A stretch of 64,000 nt of DNA from Marinomonas vulgaris. GTDB lineage: Bacteria; Pseudomonadota; Gammaproteobacteria; Pseudomonadales; Marinomonadaceae. Positions 16,177 to 25,174 of this stretch are shown piece after piece (the first letter of the stretch is position 1; each line of letters opens with the position of its first letter). The position numbers and the translations under genes are program-made. Below the pieces are notes generated by a model. It was not told the DNA's origin. It did no database searches and worked only from the letters and a program-made list of their open reading frames with translations. Where the stretch lies: contig NZ_JAGSSV010000003.1 of NCBI RefSeq assembly GCF_018145875.1, positions 124,001-188,000 of the forward strand, in the 5' to 3' direction.

Positions 16177-17385
16177 ATGATGTACGATTTTATTATTATT
16201 GGCGGCGGCATTGTCGGCGTTTCTACCGCATGGCAACTACAACAACGCCATCAAGATAAGAAAGTGTTATTGCTCGAAAAAGAGTCCGTGTATTCCAAGC
16301 ACCAAACTGGACATAACAGCGGCGTGATTCATGCGGGTGTGTATTATGCGCCAGGCAGTATGAAGGCGCGTTTTTGCAAAGCGGGCGTGTCCGCCACCAT
16401 GGCATTTTGTGACCGTAAAAACATTCCTTATGAGCAATGCGGTAAGCTGTTGGTCGCAACGACTGAGTTAGAAGTCGAGCGCATGAAGGCTTTGTTCGAG
16501 CGTTGCAAAGAAAACGGCTTAGATGTAGAAATGCTCGACGCTGAGCAATTAAAGCAACGCGAGCCCAACATTGTTGGCTTAGGTGGATTTTTTGTCAAAG
16601 ACACCGCCATCGTAAACTATCAGCAAGTCACCACTCACATGGCCGAAGAGTTCGTTGAATTGGGCGGTACCGCCCTATTGAATCATGAAGTGACAGGACT
16701 GATGGAAAGCGAGCAAGAAGTCACCGTGGTTGCGCAACACCAAGGCGCAGAAAAGACCTTTCAGGGGCGTTTCTTAATCACCTGTTCCGGTTTAATGGCT
16801 GACAGAACCACCAAGATGTTGGGCATCCCGACGGACTTTCAAATTATCCCGTTTCGTGGCGAGTACTACCAACTGCCAGCGAAATACAACAACATTGTTA
16901 ACCACCTAATCTACCCTATTCCTGATCCTGACCTTCCTTTTCTCGGCGTGCATTTAACGCGCATGATTGACGGTTCTGTAACCGTTGGGCCTAACGCAGT
17001 ACAGGGTTGGAAACGCGAAGGCTATGGACGAGTCAATATTTCGATTAAAGACATCGCGGACATGATGCGTTTTTCAGGCTTCTGGCGCGTATTAAAAAAC
17101 AACTGGCGCACCGGCTTGGTAGAAACAAAAAACTCCTTGTGGAAACCGGGCTATCTAAAAATGGTGCAAAAATACTGTCCTCAACTGACAGTGGCCGACT
17201 TACAACCTTACCCTGCTGGTATTCGCGCGCAAGCGGTCATGAAAGATGGCTCACTGGTACACGACTTCCTCTTTGCCAACAGTCCACGAAGCCTGCACGT
17301 ATGCAATGCACCCTCGCCTGCCGCTACATCAGCAATACCGATTGGCGAGTATATTTGTGACAAGGTGGAAGAGATATCGCGTTAA
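16177..17385 (+). CDS. lhgO: L-2-hydroxyglutarate dehydrogenase (quinone-linked)
   Basis: FAD enzyme of 402 residues that oxidises L-2-hydroxyglutarate, the product of GlaH, back to 2-oxoglutarate and passes electrons to membrane quinones. The dinucleotide fold starts at once: YDFIIIGGGIVGVSTAWQL. The family segments HNSGVIHAGVYYAPGSMKA and PFRGEYYQLP are present. I chose the ATG pair at 16177, since an upstream opening at 16129 falls in the terminator hairpin. It follows glaH, as in E. coli, but the intervening hairpin may uncouple the two. Confidence 0.94.
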   Translation: MMYDFIIIGGGIVGVSTAWQLQQRHQDKKVLLLEKESVYSKHQTGHNSGVIHAGVYYAPGSMKARFCKAGVSATMAFCDRKNIPYEQCGKLLVATTELEVERMKALFERCKENGLDVEMLDAEQLKQREPNIVGLGGFFVKDTAIVNYQQVTTHMAEEFVELGGTALLNHEVTGLMESEQEVTVVAQHQGAEKTFQGRFLITCSGLMADRTTKMLGIPTDFQIIPFRGEYYQLPAKYNNIVNHLIYPIPDPDLPFLGVHLTRMIDGSVTVGPNAVQGWKREGYGRVNISIKDIADMMRFSGFWRVLKNNWRTGLVETKNSLWKPGYLKMVQKYCPQLTVADLQPYPAGIRAQAVMKDGSLVHDFLFANSPRSLHVCNAPSPAATSAIPIGEYICDKVEEISR

Positions 17386-17435
17386 TCTATATATAGAAAG
17401 AGAATTAATAGGTTTTTGTAACCTATATTTGAACC

Positions 17436-17470
17436 AAAAAAAGAGCTTCAAATTGAAGCTCTTTTTTTTG
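17436..17470. terminator. Bidirectional terminator between lhgO and the TRAP genes
   Basis: The palindrome AAGAGCTTCAA / TTGAAGCTCTT (17441-17463) is flanked by an A-run on the left and T8 on the right. It separates convergent lhgO and the TRAP large permease gene, so it can stop transcripts from both sides. Confidence 0.85.
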
Positions 17471-17501
17471 GTTTTTTTAATCGACTTGTAAAATCAGAGT
17501 A

Positions 17502-18821
17502 TTAATCCATTAACTGATTTGGTAACCAAGTGACTAGTTCAGGGATCATCATGACAGTGATGAGAACCAGTAATTTGAGCAATACAAAAGGTAATATCGA
17601 CTTATATATATCTAACATGGTCACACCAGGCGGTGCGATACCTTTGAGATAAAATAGCGCGAAACCATAGGGTGGTGTTTGTACTGCAATCTCGATATTT
17701 AAGATCATCAAGATACCAAACCATATAGGGTCGTAACCGAGTGCCACGGCGATGGGAGTAAAAATAGGCGCACATATTAGAACAATAATGAACTCATCAA
17801 TAATGAAGCCGAGCAACAACATGATTAGCTGAAATAACATAATGATGACAATGGGCGGTAGGCCTAGGTCTTGCGTAAAACCAGCCACCATGTTTTGAAC
17901 GCCCATCAGCAGATGGAAGTTACTAAACACGGATGCCCCAACAATAATCCACATGGCAACACTGACTAATAAGGCCGCCTGCATACCGGCTTTTTGTACC
18001 ATTCTTGGCTTGAATCGTTTGAATAGAATGGCCAGTACAATGGCACCGACGACACCAATGGCGCCTGATTCTGTTGGCGTTGCAATACCCATAATAATGC
18101 TGCCAAGCACGGCAACAATTAACAACAAAGAAAGCAGGCCATCTCGAGCGGTTAAAAACTTTTCTTTGACGGTAGGTAATACCTCTGGTACTGGATCAAG
18201 CGGCGCTCTTTTAGGGTTGAGCTTACAAGAAATTACCACGTACGTGATTAGCAATATAATGGTGATCAGAGCAGGAATTAACGCACCAATAAACATGCGC
18301 CCTACTGAATTTTGTGTCGAAGAGGCAAACATGATCATAGGGATACTAGGAGGAATTAATATGCCTAAACCACCACCTGCCATGATAACCCCTAAGGCAA
18401 GGCGTTTATCGTAGCCACGTTCCAACATAGGACGAAGAGCGATACTGCCTGAGGTCATGATACCTGCACCGATTATACCCACCATGGCACCAATCATAGA
18501 ACACACGACGATAACGCTGATGGCTAGCGAACCTCGAACTCGACCGATAATCATTTGGCTGGCATTAAACATAGCATCGCCAATGCCCGAACGAGTAAGT
18601 AGCTGTCCCATATAAATGTACAGAGGGATAGCCAGTAAAATGAAACTAAAATGTGTAGACTCTAGCGTAGTTGGAATAACATTAAATAGTGCATCTCCCC
18701 AAGTCAGGTAGCCGATGCCCATGGCAATACCACCTAACGCTAGACCAACGGGCGCACCCAACGCGAATGCGACAACGATACAGACTAATAAAATTCCCGT
18801 TAATAATTCAATACCAATCAT
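17502..18821 (-). CDS. TRAP transporter large permease (DctM family)
   Basis: Twelve-segment membrane subunit, 439 residues, that moves the substrate with sodium symport. Typical DctM stretches are seen: the N-terminal GAPVGLALGGIAMGIGYL, the GIGDAMFNAS region, PPSIPMIMFAS and the C-terminal QTPPYGFALFYLKG. The start overlaps the stop of the small-permease gene. The cluster lies between glaH-lhgO and gabD-gabT, so a C5/C4 carboxylate or 5-aminovalerate-like substrate is the natural guess; it is not proven. Confidence 0.93.
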   Translation of the reverse strand: MIGIELLTGILLVCIVVAFALGAPVGLALGGIAMGIGYLTWGDALFNVIPTTLESTHFSFILLAIPLYIYMGQLLTRSGIGDAMFNASQMIIGRVRGSLAISVIVVCSMIGAMVGIIGAGIMTSGSIALRPMLERGYDKRLALGVIMAGGGLGILIPPSIPMIMFASSTQNSVGRMFIGALIPALITIILLITYVVISCKLNPKRAPLDPVPEVLPTVKEKFLTARDGLLSLLLIVAVLGSIIMGIATPTESGAIGVVGAIVLAILFKRFKPRMVQKAGMQAALLVSVAMWIIVGASVFSNFHLLMGVQNMVAGFTQDLGLPPIVIIMLFQLIMLLLGFIIDEFIIVLICAPIFTPIAVALGYDPIWFGILMILNIEIAVQTPPYGFALFYLKGIAPPGVTMLDIYKSILPFVLLKLLVLITVMMIPELVTWLPNQLMD

Positions 18822-19372
18822 TGGTCATCTTCCTGTGCATCTTTCAACAATTCAGGTAGTAATGGCTTGCCTGTTATTGCCTGATGAAGTGAGTTAATCC
18901 AGTCGCTTGAAAGCTGGAGGATGAGAAGAACACTGGCTACGGCAATCATTAACCAGTAATGATGCATTTGAGGTGCCCATTCGCTTTGACGGCGATAATT
19001 AAACTCTAGAGCCTCTTCGAACTTTCCGATGCTGACCTTGCACATAATCACAACAAACAATATCGCCAAGGCAAAGGAAAACAAGTTAAAGACCCCTTTT
19101 AAGCGATCAGAGACCTTGTTATATAAAATATCAACATTGATATGCGCACGCTGCTGTTGAGCGTAGGCGCCGCCTAATGCGGCAATATAACTAAAAATGA
19201 ACAAAGAAGTGTCGTATGCCCAAACTGTCGGCTGATTCAAGATGTATCGAGAGAAAACCTCAAATGCAACGACAAGCGCCAATAATGGCATCAGATAGGA
19301 AACAGAATTTCCAATGAAAGCCACCAATGTGTGCACTCCCAGACAATAGCGCCTAATAGCAGTCATTATCAT
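18818..19372 (-). CDS. TRAP transporter small permease (DctQ family)
   Basis: A four-segment membrane protein of 184 residues. The DctQ pattern is visible: VFSRYILNQPTVWAYDTSLF at the second segment, AYAQQQRAHINVDILYN in the following loop, and a C-terminal hydrophobic segment. It forms a complex with the large permease, whose gene it overlaps by 4 bp (ATGA-type junction). The gene is preceded by a hairpin that separates it from the binding-protein gene. Confidence 0.92.
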   Translation of the reverse strand: MIMTAIRRYCLGVHTLVAFIGNSVSYLMPLLALVVAFEVFSRYILNQPTVWAYDTSLFIFSYIAALGGAYAQQQRAHINVDILYNKVSDRLKGVFNLFSFALAILFVVIMCKVSIGKFEEALEFNYRRQSEWAPQMHHYWLMIAVASVLLILQLSSDWINSLHQAITGKPLLPELLKDAQEDDQ

Positions 19373-19404
19373 TATTTTACTACCTGTGTAGGTGAGTGAA
19401 GAAA

Positions 19405-19434
19405 GAATAACGGCCTTCGAAAAGGCCGTTATTC
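19405..19434 (-). terminator. Intercistronic hairpin between TRAP binding protein and permeases
   Basis: A perfect 13-bp stem, GAATAACGGCCTT (19405-19417) with AAGGCCGTTATTC (19422-19434), with a 4-nt loop. On the transcribed strand only TTTCTTC follows, so it may be a partial terminator or mRNA-stabilising structure that keeps the binding protein more abundant than the permeases. Confidence 0.75.
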
Positions 19435-19453
19435 TGAGAAGTTGCTAGCTGTA

Positions 19454-20479
19454 TTACATCTGTTCTTTACGAAGAATATCAATCAGCTCTTTGCTGAACT
19501 TATCAGCTGCTGCGTATTCGTCATAAAGACTCGCACCAGCATTCTTCCAAGCTAACTTATCTGCATCGCTTGCAGCAGGGCTCCACTGAAGGCCTTTTGA
19601 CTGCATGTCTGCAACGGCTTCGGCTTCCCACAATTTAGATTTGTTCATTTGCTCTTGAGCGTGGGCTGTTGTAGCGGCTTTTACGATGGCTTTCAGGTCA
19701 TCAGGTAATTTGTTCCAAGCGCTTTTATTTACAATGATAGGTAATACTTGTGCGCCAGCTAAAGGAAGAGGATACATGTATTTTGCTACTTCAACGTGGT
19801 TACCGTCACGGTGATCGATCATGTTTGAACCGATAGAACCGTCAATGACGCCAGTTGAAAGACTGGTATAGATTTCGGACCAAGAAAGAGAAACCGGTGA
19901 AGCACCCAAGTTGCGAAGGAACTTACCATATGCGCCTGGTGCTCGGATTTTCAAACCTTTGAAGTCTTCAATAGAGTTAATTGGTTCTTTTGTAAGAACG
20001 TAAACAGCAGGCTGAATATAAGGGTCAAGCCAAACAAGGCCTTGTTCTGCGTACGCTCTTTCTAGAATAGGTCCCCAGCCTTTCTCATGGAACAAGGTAG
20101 ACAGTTCAGCAACGTCACTGGTGCCACCAGGTAAGCCGATTTCAACAATACCTGCAGGTAGTTCACCTGCGTTCAAAGATTGAAACGTCGCTCCCATGGT
20201 AATTAGTCCTGTTTTAACGGAACCAAAAATACCAGAAGAACCTACGCCCTCTCCAGCGTACAGTGTTTGTACTTTGATACGACCGTTAGACATGGTTTCA
20301 ATATTTTTAGCAAAATTTTCATAGACCTCACCAAACGCGGTACCACGGCTGTAAAGATTGGCGAAGCGCCAGTTGTATTCAGCAGCATGGGCTGTTGATG
20401 CCACAGCCCCCAGACCAAGAGCCATAGTCAATGAACCTGTAATCAAGTGCTTTTTCAGTTTCTGGATTGCTTTCATCAT
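19454..20479 (-). CDS. TRAP transporter periplasmic solute-binding protein (DctP family)
   Basis: Secreted protein of 341 residues with a signal peptide (KKHLITGSLTMALGLG, cleavage near AHAAEYNW). The DctP fold is shown by the conserved LKIRAPGAYGKFLRNLGASP, whose Arg usually salt-bridges the ligand carboxylate, and the WSEIYTSLSTGVIDGS segment. GAGGTGAC precedes the ATG pair. It is first in the minus-strand TRAP operon and divergent from a LysR regulator. The ligand is probably a carboxylate linked to the neighbouring glutarate/GABA pathway. Confidence 0.93.
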   Translation of the reverse strand: MMKAIQKLKKHLITGSLTMALGLGAVASTAHAAEYNWRFANLYSRGTAFGEVYENFAKNIETMSNGRIKVQTLYAGEGVGSSGIFGSVKTGLITMGATFQSLNAGELPAGIVEIGLPGGTSDVAELSTLFHEKGWGPILERAYAEQGLVWLDPYIQPAVYVLTKEPINSIEDFKGLKIRAPGAYGKFLRNLGASPVSLSWSEIYTSLSTGVIDGSIGSNMIDHRDGNHVEVAKYMYPLPLAGAQVLPIIVNKSAWNKLPDDLKAIVKAATTAHAQEQMNKSKLWEAEAVADMQSKGLQWSPAASDADKLAWKNAGASLYDEYAAADKFSKELIDILRKEQM

Positions 20480-21031
20480 AGTGTCACCTCGAAATGTTTG
20501 GATGGTAAATTTATGTTTTGTCTATACCTCGCAATCGATACTTTCAAAAAGTGTGCACGCATTAAAGCACGCAAAATCTATCTAAAGTTTTGTGCTTACC
20601 AAACAATGAAGAAAAGCAAAAGCTTATATAAATCAAATAAATACATCCACGATGCGCACTTATTGAGGGCTTGTTGTGCCAAATTGGTGCATATTAAACG
20701 TGAGTCTATTTGATTAATAGCATGAGAAATAGTGACGTATCACCTTGAAAACGTGCACTTTTTTTGCTTTTTTACAGTGTTCAAAAAATATCTCATAAAC
20801 ATAACAAAGCGCACCAGAAAAGTGCTTTTAACAATGGGTGATCAGCTAAAGAATTAGTTTTTTATGAAGACTATTTTCACATGACTCTCTACTACATGAA
20901 GTTATTTGATAATTATTGTTTTGAGCTACAAATAAAGTTCTTACAAAATGACGCATCTCGAAGAGATAAAAGTCCCTTCAATGCGTGTAAACTAATCGTA
21001 ATAAAATGTTTCTTTCGGAGTAGACATCACA
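20480..21031. other. Long divergent intergenic region, TRAP operon versus LysR gene
   Basis: A 552-bp AT-rich stretch with no convincing gene; two short open frames here lack protein-like composition. GTGCAC-type motifs recur: GTGTGCACGC (20551), GGTGCA near 20690 within TGTGCCAAATTGGTGCA, and CGTGCACTTTTT (20752). The first and last are arms of a long-range inverted repeat. These are candidate regulator sites, but I cannot tie them to a protein. Confidence 0.5.
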
Positions 21032-21970
21032 ATGAGCGCAAAAAACTACTCGCTGGGTCAGGTGGGTGATTATGAGATTAAGCAGTTAAAAGTGTTTAAA
21101 ACCGTGGTTGATTGTGGTGGTTTTTCAGCGGCGGAAACCTCGTTGAATATTGGTCGTTCGACGATCAGTTTGCACATCTCTAATCTTGAGGCGCGTCTTA
21201 ATTTGGTGTTGTGTAAGCGTGGTCGCGGTGGTTTTTCCTTGACGGAAGAAGGGGTGATTATTTACGAGATGACCGAGCGGTTGTTGGAGTCGCTTGATGC
21301 GTTTCGAACCACGGTGAACAATCTCAACGTCAGTCTTACCGGAAAGCTGCGCATTGCGTTATCAGATAAGGTTAGTTTGGACCCTCGCAGTCATTTTCCC
21401 GAGTTGATTAAACATTTTAGCAATGTGGCGCCCGAGGTTTTTATTACTACGAACGTGGCTTCGATGACGAACATTGAGAGAATGGTACTTAACGACGAAG
21501 CGGACGTGGGTTTTATCCCCTATCATCGTAAGCTGGACGGCCTTGATTACATTCATTTGTACAATGATCGCTGCTTTGTGTACGCCACCCAAGATCACCC
21601 ATTGGCGAGCATGTCGAGTGAGGAACAGGAAGCGCGCGTCGATAGTTTCCCATCGTCCCACGCGGGCCTGAAATACCATGAGCAAGCCAGCGAGCAAATC
21701 TCGCACATGAAGCTGTCTAGCATTAGTTACTTTTACGATAGTCGTTTAGCGTTGATTTTGTCAGGGCAATACGTTGGTTTTTTACCGGAGTTGTATGCCA
21801 AGCCGTATATTGCCTCTGGGCAAATTGTTGCGGTGGCGACAACGACTCGTTATTACGACTTAGGCGTTGCGGTTGCAACAAAGAAAACCGCCCAGCCCAA
21901 CAAAGCGAGAGAGTTGTTTTTAGAGGTACTACATAACACCATCAAAGACCTTATTGTCGCGCCCTACTAG
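21032..21970 (+). CDS. LysR-family transcriptional regulator
   Basis: Regulator of 312 residues. The N-terminal winged helix (about residues 15-75) reads LKVFKTVVDCGGFSAAETSL then STISLHISNLEARL, the LysR recognition helix region. A periplasmic-binding-like effector domain follows (GKLRIALSDK, VGFIPYHRK). CGGAG lies before the ATG. It is divergent from the TRAP operon and convergent with gabT, so control of the TRAP genes is the simplest reading. The ligand is unknown. Confidence 0.9.
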   Translation: MSAKNYSLGQVGDYEIKQLKVFKTVVDCGGFSAAETSLNIGRSTISLHISNLEARLNLVLCKRGRGGFSLTEEGVIIYEMTERLLESLDAFRTTVNNLNVSLTGKLRIALSDKVSLDPRSHFPELIKHFSNVAPEVFITTNVASMTNIERMVLNDEADVGFIPYHRKLDGLDYIHLYNDRCFVYATQDHPLASMSSEEQEARVDSFPSSHAGLKYHEQASEQISHMKLSSISYFYDSRLALILSGQYVGFLPELYAKPYIASGQIVAVATTTRYYDLGVAVATKKTAQPNKARELFLEVLHNTIKDLIVAPY

Positions 21971-21996
21971 CCCTTGTCTATTTTTAGGCATAAGAA

Positions 21997-22022
21997 AAGC
22001 CACCGTGTTACCACGATGGCTT
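21997..22022 (-). terminator. Terminator downstream of gabT
   Basis: On the minus strand AAGCCATCGTG, a 4-nt loop and CACGGTGGCTT form an 11-bp stem with one mismatch, followed by TTCTT. It lies between convergent gabT and the LysR gene. Confidence 0.7.
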
Positions 22023-22063
22023 AGGGTCAATCTCGTTTAGATCGAGAACGCAAAAGCAAACGC

Positions 22064-23344
22064 TTACGCGAGGGCTTTTTTCAGGCAGGCTTTAAAGATT
22101 TCCATGCCTTCATCAATCAGATCCATTTCGATCGTCAACGCCGGCAAGAAGCGAATAACGTTGCCACGAATACCACAAGACAACAAAATTAAACCGTGTT
22201 GTGCTGCAATAGCCGGTAGTTTCTTCGCCAATTCTGGATAAGGCTTGTTGACGTCGCCATCGTGTAAAAATTCGATGGCAATCATGGCGCCAGCATTACG
22301 CACATCGCCAATCAACTGTGGGTATTCTGCTTGAATAGCCGTTAGATGTTTAACGAAGTGAGCACCCACTTTGGTAGCGCGTTCGCACAATTTTTCTTCT
22401 TCAATCACATCGAATACCGCAAGGCCAGCCGCACAACCAATTGGAGAACCACCGTAGGTGCCACCCAGTCCACCAGGAACCGGCGCGTCCATGATGTCGG
22501 CTTTACCCACTACAGCGGCTAATGGAATACCGCCCGCGATGCCTTTTGCTGTGGTCATAAGATCGGCTTCAACCCCTGCTTGCTCGTGGCAGAACAGGGT
22601 ACCGGTACGACCAAAGCCCGATTGAATTTCGTCGATGATGAGCAACATGCCGTGCTCGTCACACAAGGCGCGCAGTTTTTGTAGAAAGCTGGACGACGCT
22701 TTGTAAAAACCGCCCTCGCCTTGTACTGGCTCGATCAAAATCGCAGCAACGCGAGAGGCTTCTATGTCGCAGGTAAAGCGCATGGCCAAATCTGCCATAG
22801 CTTGATCTTCACTGATGCCCAAAAATTCATTTGGGTACGGTACGTGATAAATATCGCTTGGGAATGGACCAAAGCCGATTTTGTAAGGGGCGACTTTGCC
22901 TGTTAGACCGAGGGTCATATTAGTACGACCATGGTAACCGCCGTTGAACGCGATGATACCAGGGCGACCTGTATGAGCGCGGGCGATCTTGACACAGTTT
23001 TCAACCGCTTCGGCACCGGTTGTGACGAAAATCGATTTCTTCGGCGTGTCGCCAGGCGCAGCGGCATTGAGTTTTTCTGCCAACGCAACCGCGGATTCAT
23101 AAGGGCTGACCATCACACAAGTGTGGGTGAAGCGTTCCATTTGCGCTAGTACAGCGGCTTTTACTTTTGGATGGTTGTGGCCGGTATTTAGCACCGCGAT
23201 GCCAGCACCAAAATCGATGTGACGATTGCCTTCCACATCCCATACTTCGGAATTCAAAGCTCGGTCAACATAGACAGGCGCCATATTGGCTTGACCGCGT
23301 GCAATGGCGTTTTCTTTGCGTTGTTGTAAATCTGCGTTGTTCAT
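22064..23344 (-). CDS. gabT: 4-aminobutyrate / 5-aminovalerate aminotransferase
   Basis: PLP enzyme of class III, 426 residues, moving the amino group of GABA or 5-aminovalerate to 2-oxoglutarate. The fold is clear from VTTGAEAVENCVKIARAHTG, the Asp-containing LLIIDEIQSGFGRTG and the PLP lysine in TTAKGIAGGIPLAAV near residue 270. The gene follows gabD by 111 bp. With glaH-lhgO nearby, 5-aminovalerate (DavT activity, giving glutarate semialdehyde) is as likely a substrate as GABA. Confidence 0.94.
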   Translation of the reverse strand: MNNADLQQRKENAIARGQANMAPVYVDRALNSEVWDVEGNRHIDFGAGIAVLNTGHNHPKVKAAVLAQMERFTHTCVMVSPYESAVALAEKLNAAAPGDTPKKSIFVTTGAEAVENCVKIARAHTGRPGIIAFNGGYHGRTNMTLGLTGKVAPYKIGFGPFPSDIYHVPYPNEFLGISEDQAMADLAMRFTCDIEASRVAAILIEPVQGEGGFYKASSSFLQKLRALCDEHGMLLIIDEIQSGFGRTGTLFCHEQAGVEADLMTTAKGIAGGIPLAAVVGKADIMDAPVPGGLGGTYGGSPIGCAAGLAVFDVIEEEKLCERATKVGAHFVKHLTAIQAEYPQLIGDVRNAGAMIAIEFLHDGDVNKPYPELAKKLPAIAAQHGLILLSCGIRGNVIRFLPALTIEMDLIDEGMEIFKACLKKALA

Positions 23345-23455
23345 TTTTTCACCTTAATGTTCGTTTTTCGCTCTAATGTATGTCACGCTTTTCTTGTCGA
23401 CACCGACAAAAAGAGCGTGTGGTTATCCGTCGAGTTGAGTAAAGAAAGACGAGAA

Positions 23456-24922
23456 TTACGCCAATCCACCTATGCACATGTATTTGATTTCGATGTATTC
23501 ATCGATGCCGTACTGAGAGCCTTCACGGCCACTGCCAGACTCTTTCACGCCACCAAATGGCGCGACTTCGTTGGAAATAAGCCCTTCGTTTACACCCACC
23601 ATGCCGTATTCCAACGCTTCGGTAACACGCCAAATACGCGCCATATTTTGGGAATAGAAGTAGGACGCCAAGCCAAACGGGGTATTGTTCGCCATAGCAA
23701 CCGCTTCGTCTTCGGTGGTGAATTTGAACAAAGGCGCGACAGGGCCGAAGATTTCGTTAGAGAAAATCGCCATGTCTTCGGTGACGCCAGTTAGAATCGT
23801 TGGCTCAAAGAATTGCGCGCCGGCTTCAGTGGCCTTTGAACCACCAACCAAAATGTTGGCACCTTTTGCGACGGCGTCTTTGACCAGTTCGTCTACTTTG
23901 TTGACCGCTGCGGTATTAATGAGTGGCCCAATCGACACATCTTTGGCAAAACCGTCACCGGTTTTAAAGGTTGCAACCCGCGCTGCGAGCTTCTCAGCAA
24001 AGGCGTCGTAAACGCCCTCTTGCACCAAAATACGGTTAGCGCATACACAGGTTTGACCGGCGTTGCGGTATTTAGAGGCAATCGCACCCTCTACTGCGGC
24101 GTCTAGGTCGGCGTCATCAAACACGATAAAAGGCGCGTTGCCGCCCAATTCCATTGACGTCCGTTTGACGGTATTTGCGCACTGCGCCAGTAGTAACTTG
24201 CCTACTGGTGTGGAGCCGGTGAAAGACAATTTACGCACGGTAGGATGGCTGGTTAACACGCCACCAATGGCTTTCGCGTCTTTACCCACTACCACGTTCA
24301 ACACGCCCGCTGGAATGCCCGCTTGATGAGCCAATTCCGCCAATGCCAAGGCACACAATGGGGTTTCGTCAGAAGGTTTAATAACAATAGTGCAGCCTGC
24401 CGCCAACGCTGGGCCGACTTTACGAGTGATCATGGCGATGGGAAAGTTCCATGGCGTAATGGCCGCCACAACACCGATCGGCTGCTTCATGGTCAGAACG
24501 CGCTTGTCTTTGGCGAAGCTTGGAATCACATCGCCGTTTAAACGACGCGCTTCGTCGGCGAACCAATCAATAAACGCCGCGCCATAAGCCACTTCGCCTT
24601 TGGCTTCTGCAAAAGGTTTGCCTTGCTCTAGCGTCATTAGAGTGGCGAGGTCATCTTGGTTGTCAAGAATCAGTTGGTTCCAGCGGCGCAACAAGGTTGC
24701 ACGCTCTTTGGCTGTCGTCGCTTGCCATGCTTTTTGCGCCTTTTCAGCGGCTTCTACTGCAAGAGTGGTTTCTGTTGCACCGAGATCGGCGACATCAATT
24801 AGGTGTTCACCGGTAGACGGATTGGAAACAGAAAATGTCTCGCCCGACGCGGCCGCGACCCACTCGCCATTGATGTAGGATTGGCTTTTTAATAAAGAAG
24901 GCTGAGATAGTCGTGCTTGCAT
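23456..24922 (-). CDS. gabD: Succinate/glutarate semialdehyde dehydrogenase
   Basis: NAD(P)-dependent aldehyde dehydrogenase of 488 residues from ATG 24922 (GGAG upstream). The family marks are PWNFPIAMITRKVGPALAAG, the general base in SMELGGNAPFIV, and the nucleophile in NAGQTCVCANR. Downstream gabT on the same strand and the glutarate genes support a role in oxidising succinate or glutarate semialdehyde (GabD/DavD). A longer frame to 25018 lacks a ribosome site and looks non-native. Confidence 0.94.
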   Translation of the reverse strand: MQARLSQPSLLKSQSYINGEWVAAASGETFSVSNPSTGEHLIDVADLGATETTLAVEAAEKAQKAWQATTAKERATLLRRWNQLILDNQDDLATLMTLEQGKPFAEAKGEVAYGAAFIDWFADEARRLNGDVIPSFAKDKRVLTMKQPIGVVAAITPWNFPIAMITRKVGPALAAGCTIVIKPSDETPLCALALAELAHQAGIPAGVLNVVVGKDAKAIGGVLTSHPTVRKLSFTGSTPVGKLLLAQCANTVKRTSMELGGNAPFIVFDDADLDAAVEGAIASKYRNAGQTCVCANRILVQEGVYDAFAEKLAARVATFKTGDGFAKDVSIGPLINTAAVNKVDELVKDAVAKGANILVGGSKATEAGAQFFEPTILTGVTEDMAIFSNEIFGPVAPLFKFTTEDEAVAMANNTPFGLASYFYSQNMARIWRVTEALEYGMVGVNEGLISNEVAPFGGVKESGSGREGSQYGIDEYIEIKYMCIGGLA

Positions 24923-25021
24923 GCGAGTCTCCAAAAGTAGCAACGCGAGTTGATTTGTGTGTTTGCGATTGATCGATAGTAGGCAATTGGTTTGATTTGA
25001 AAAATGGGCAGCAATCAATTC

Positions 25022-25045
25022 AATGTTTGATGTGGTTCAAACATT
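25022..25045. promoter_or_regulatory. Palindromic candidate operator before gabD
   Basis: Perfect 9-bp arms AATGTTTGA (25022-25030) and TCAAACATT (25037-25045) with a 6-bp spacer. A related half-site ATGTTTGA followed by TCAA occurs at 25126-25140. Both lie between gabD and the divergent GntR gene. Confidence 0.5.
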
Positions 25046-25174
25046 AAGTGACCTATTGTGATGCGTCGTTATTAAACGAGTTTTTAGTATAATATGGTGA
25101 AATGTAAAAAGGCGGCTTAAAGCCTATGTTTGAAGCTCAACCGTCGTTGATCAAGACCATAAGAGGGTAAGAAA

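Noticed and set aside
20881-21069. Small open frame just upstream of the LysR gene
   Set aside because: It overlaps the LysR start in another frame and has no ribosome site or protein-like composition.
23357-23794. Open frame of about 145 codons opposite gabD
   Set aside because: It lies wholly antisense to a well-conserved aldehyde dehydrogenase and has no protein features of its own.
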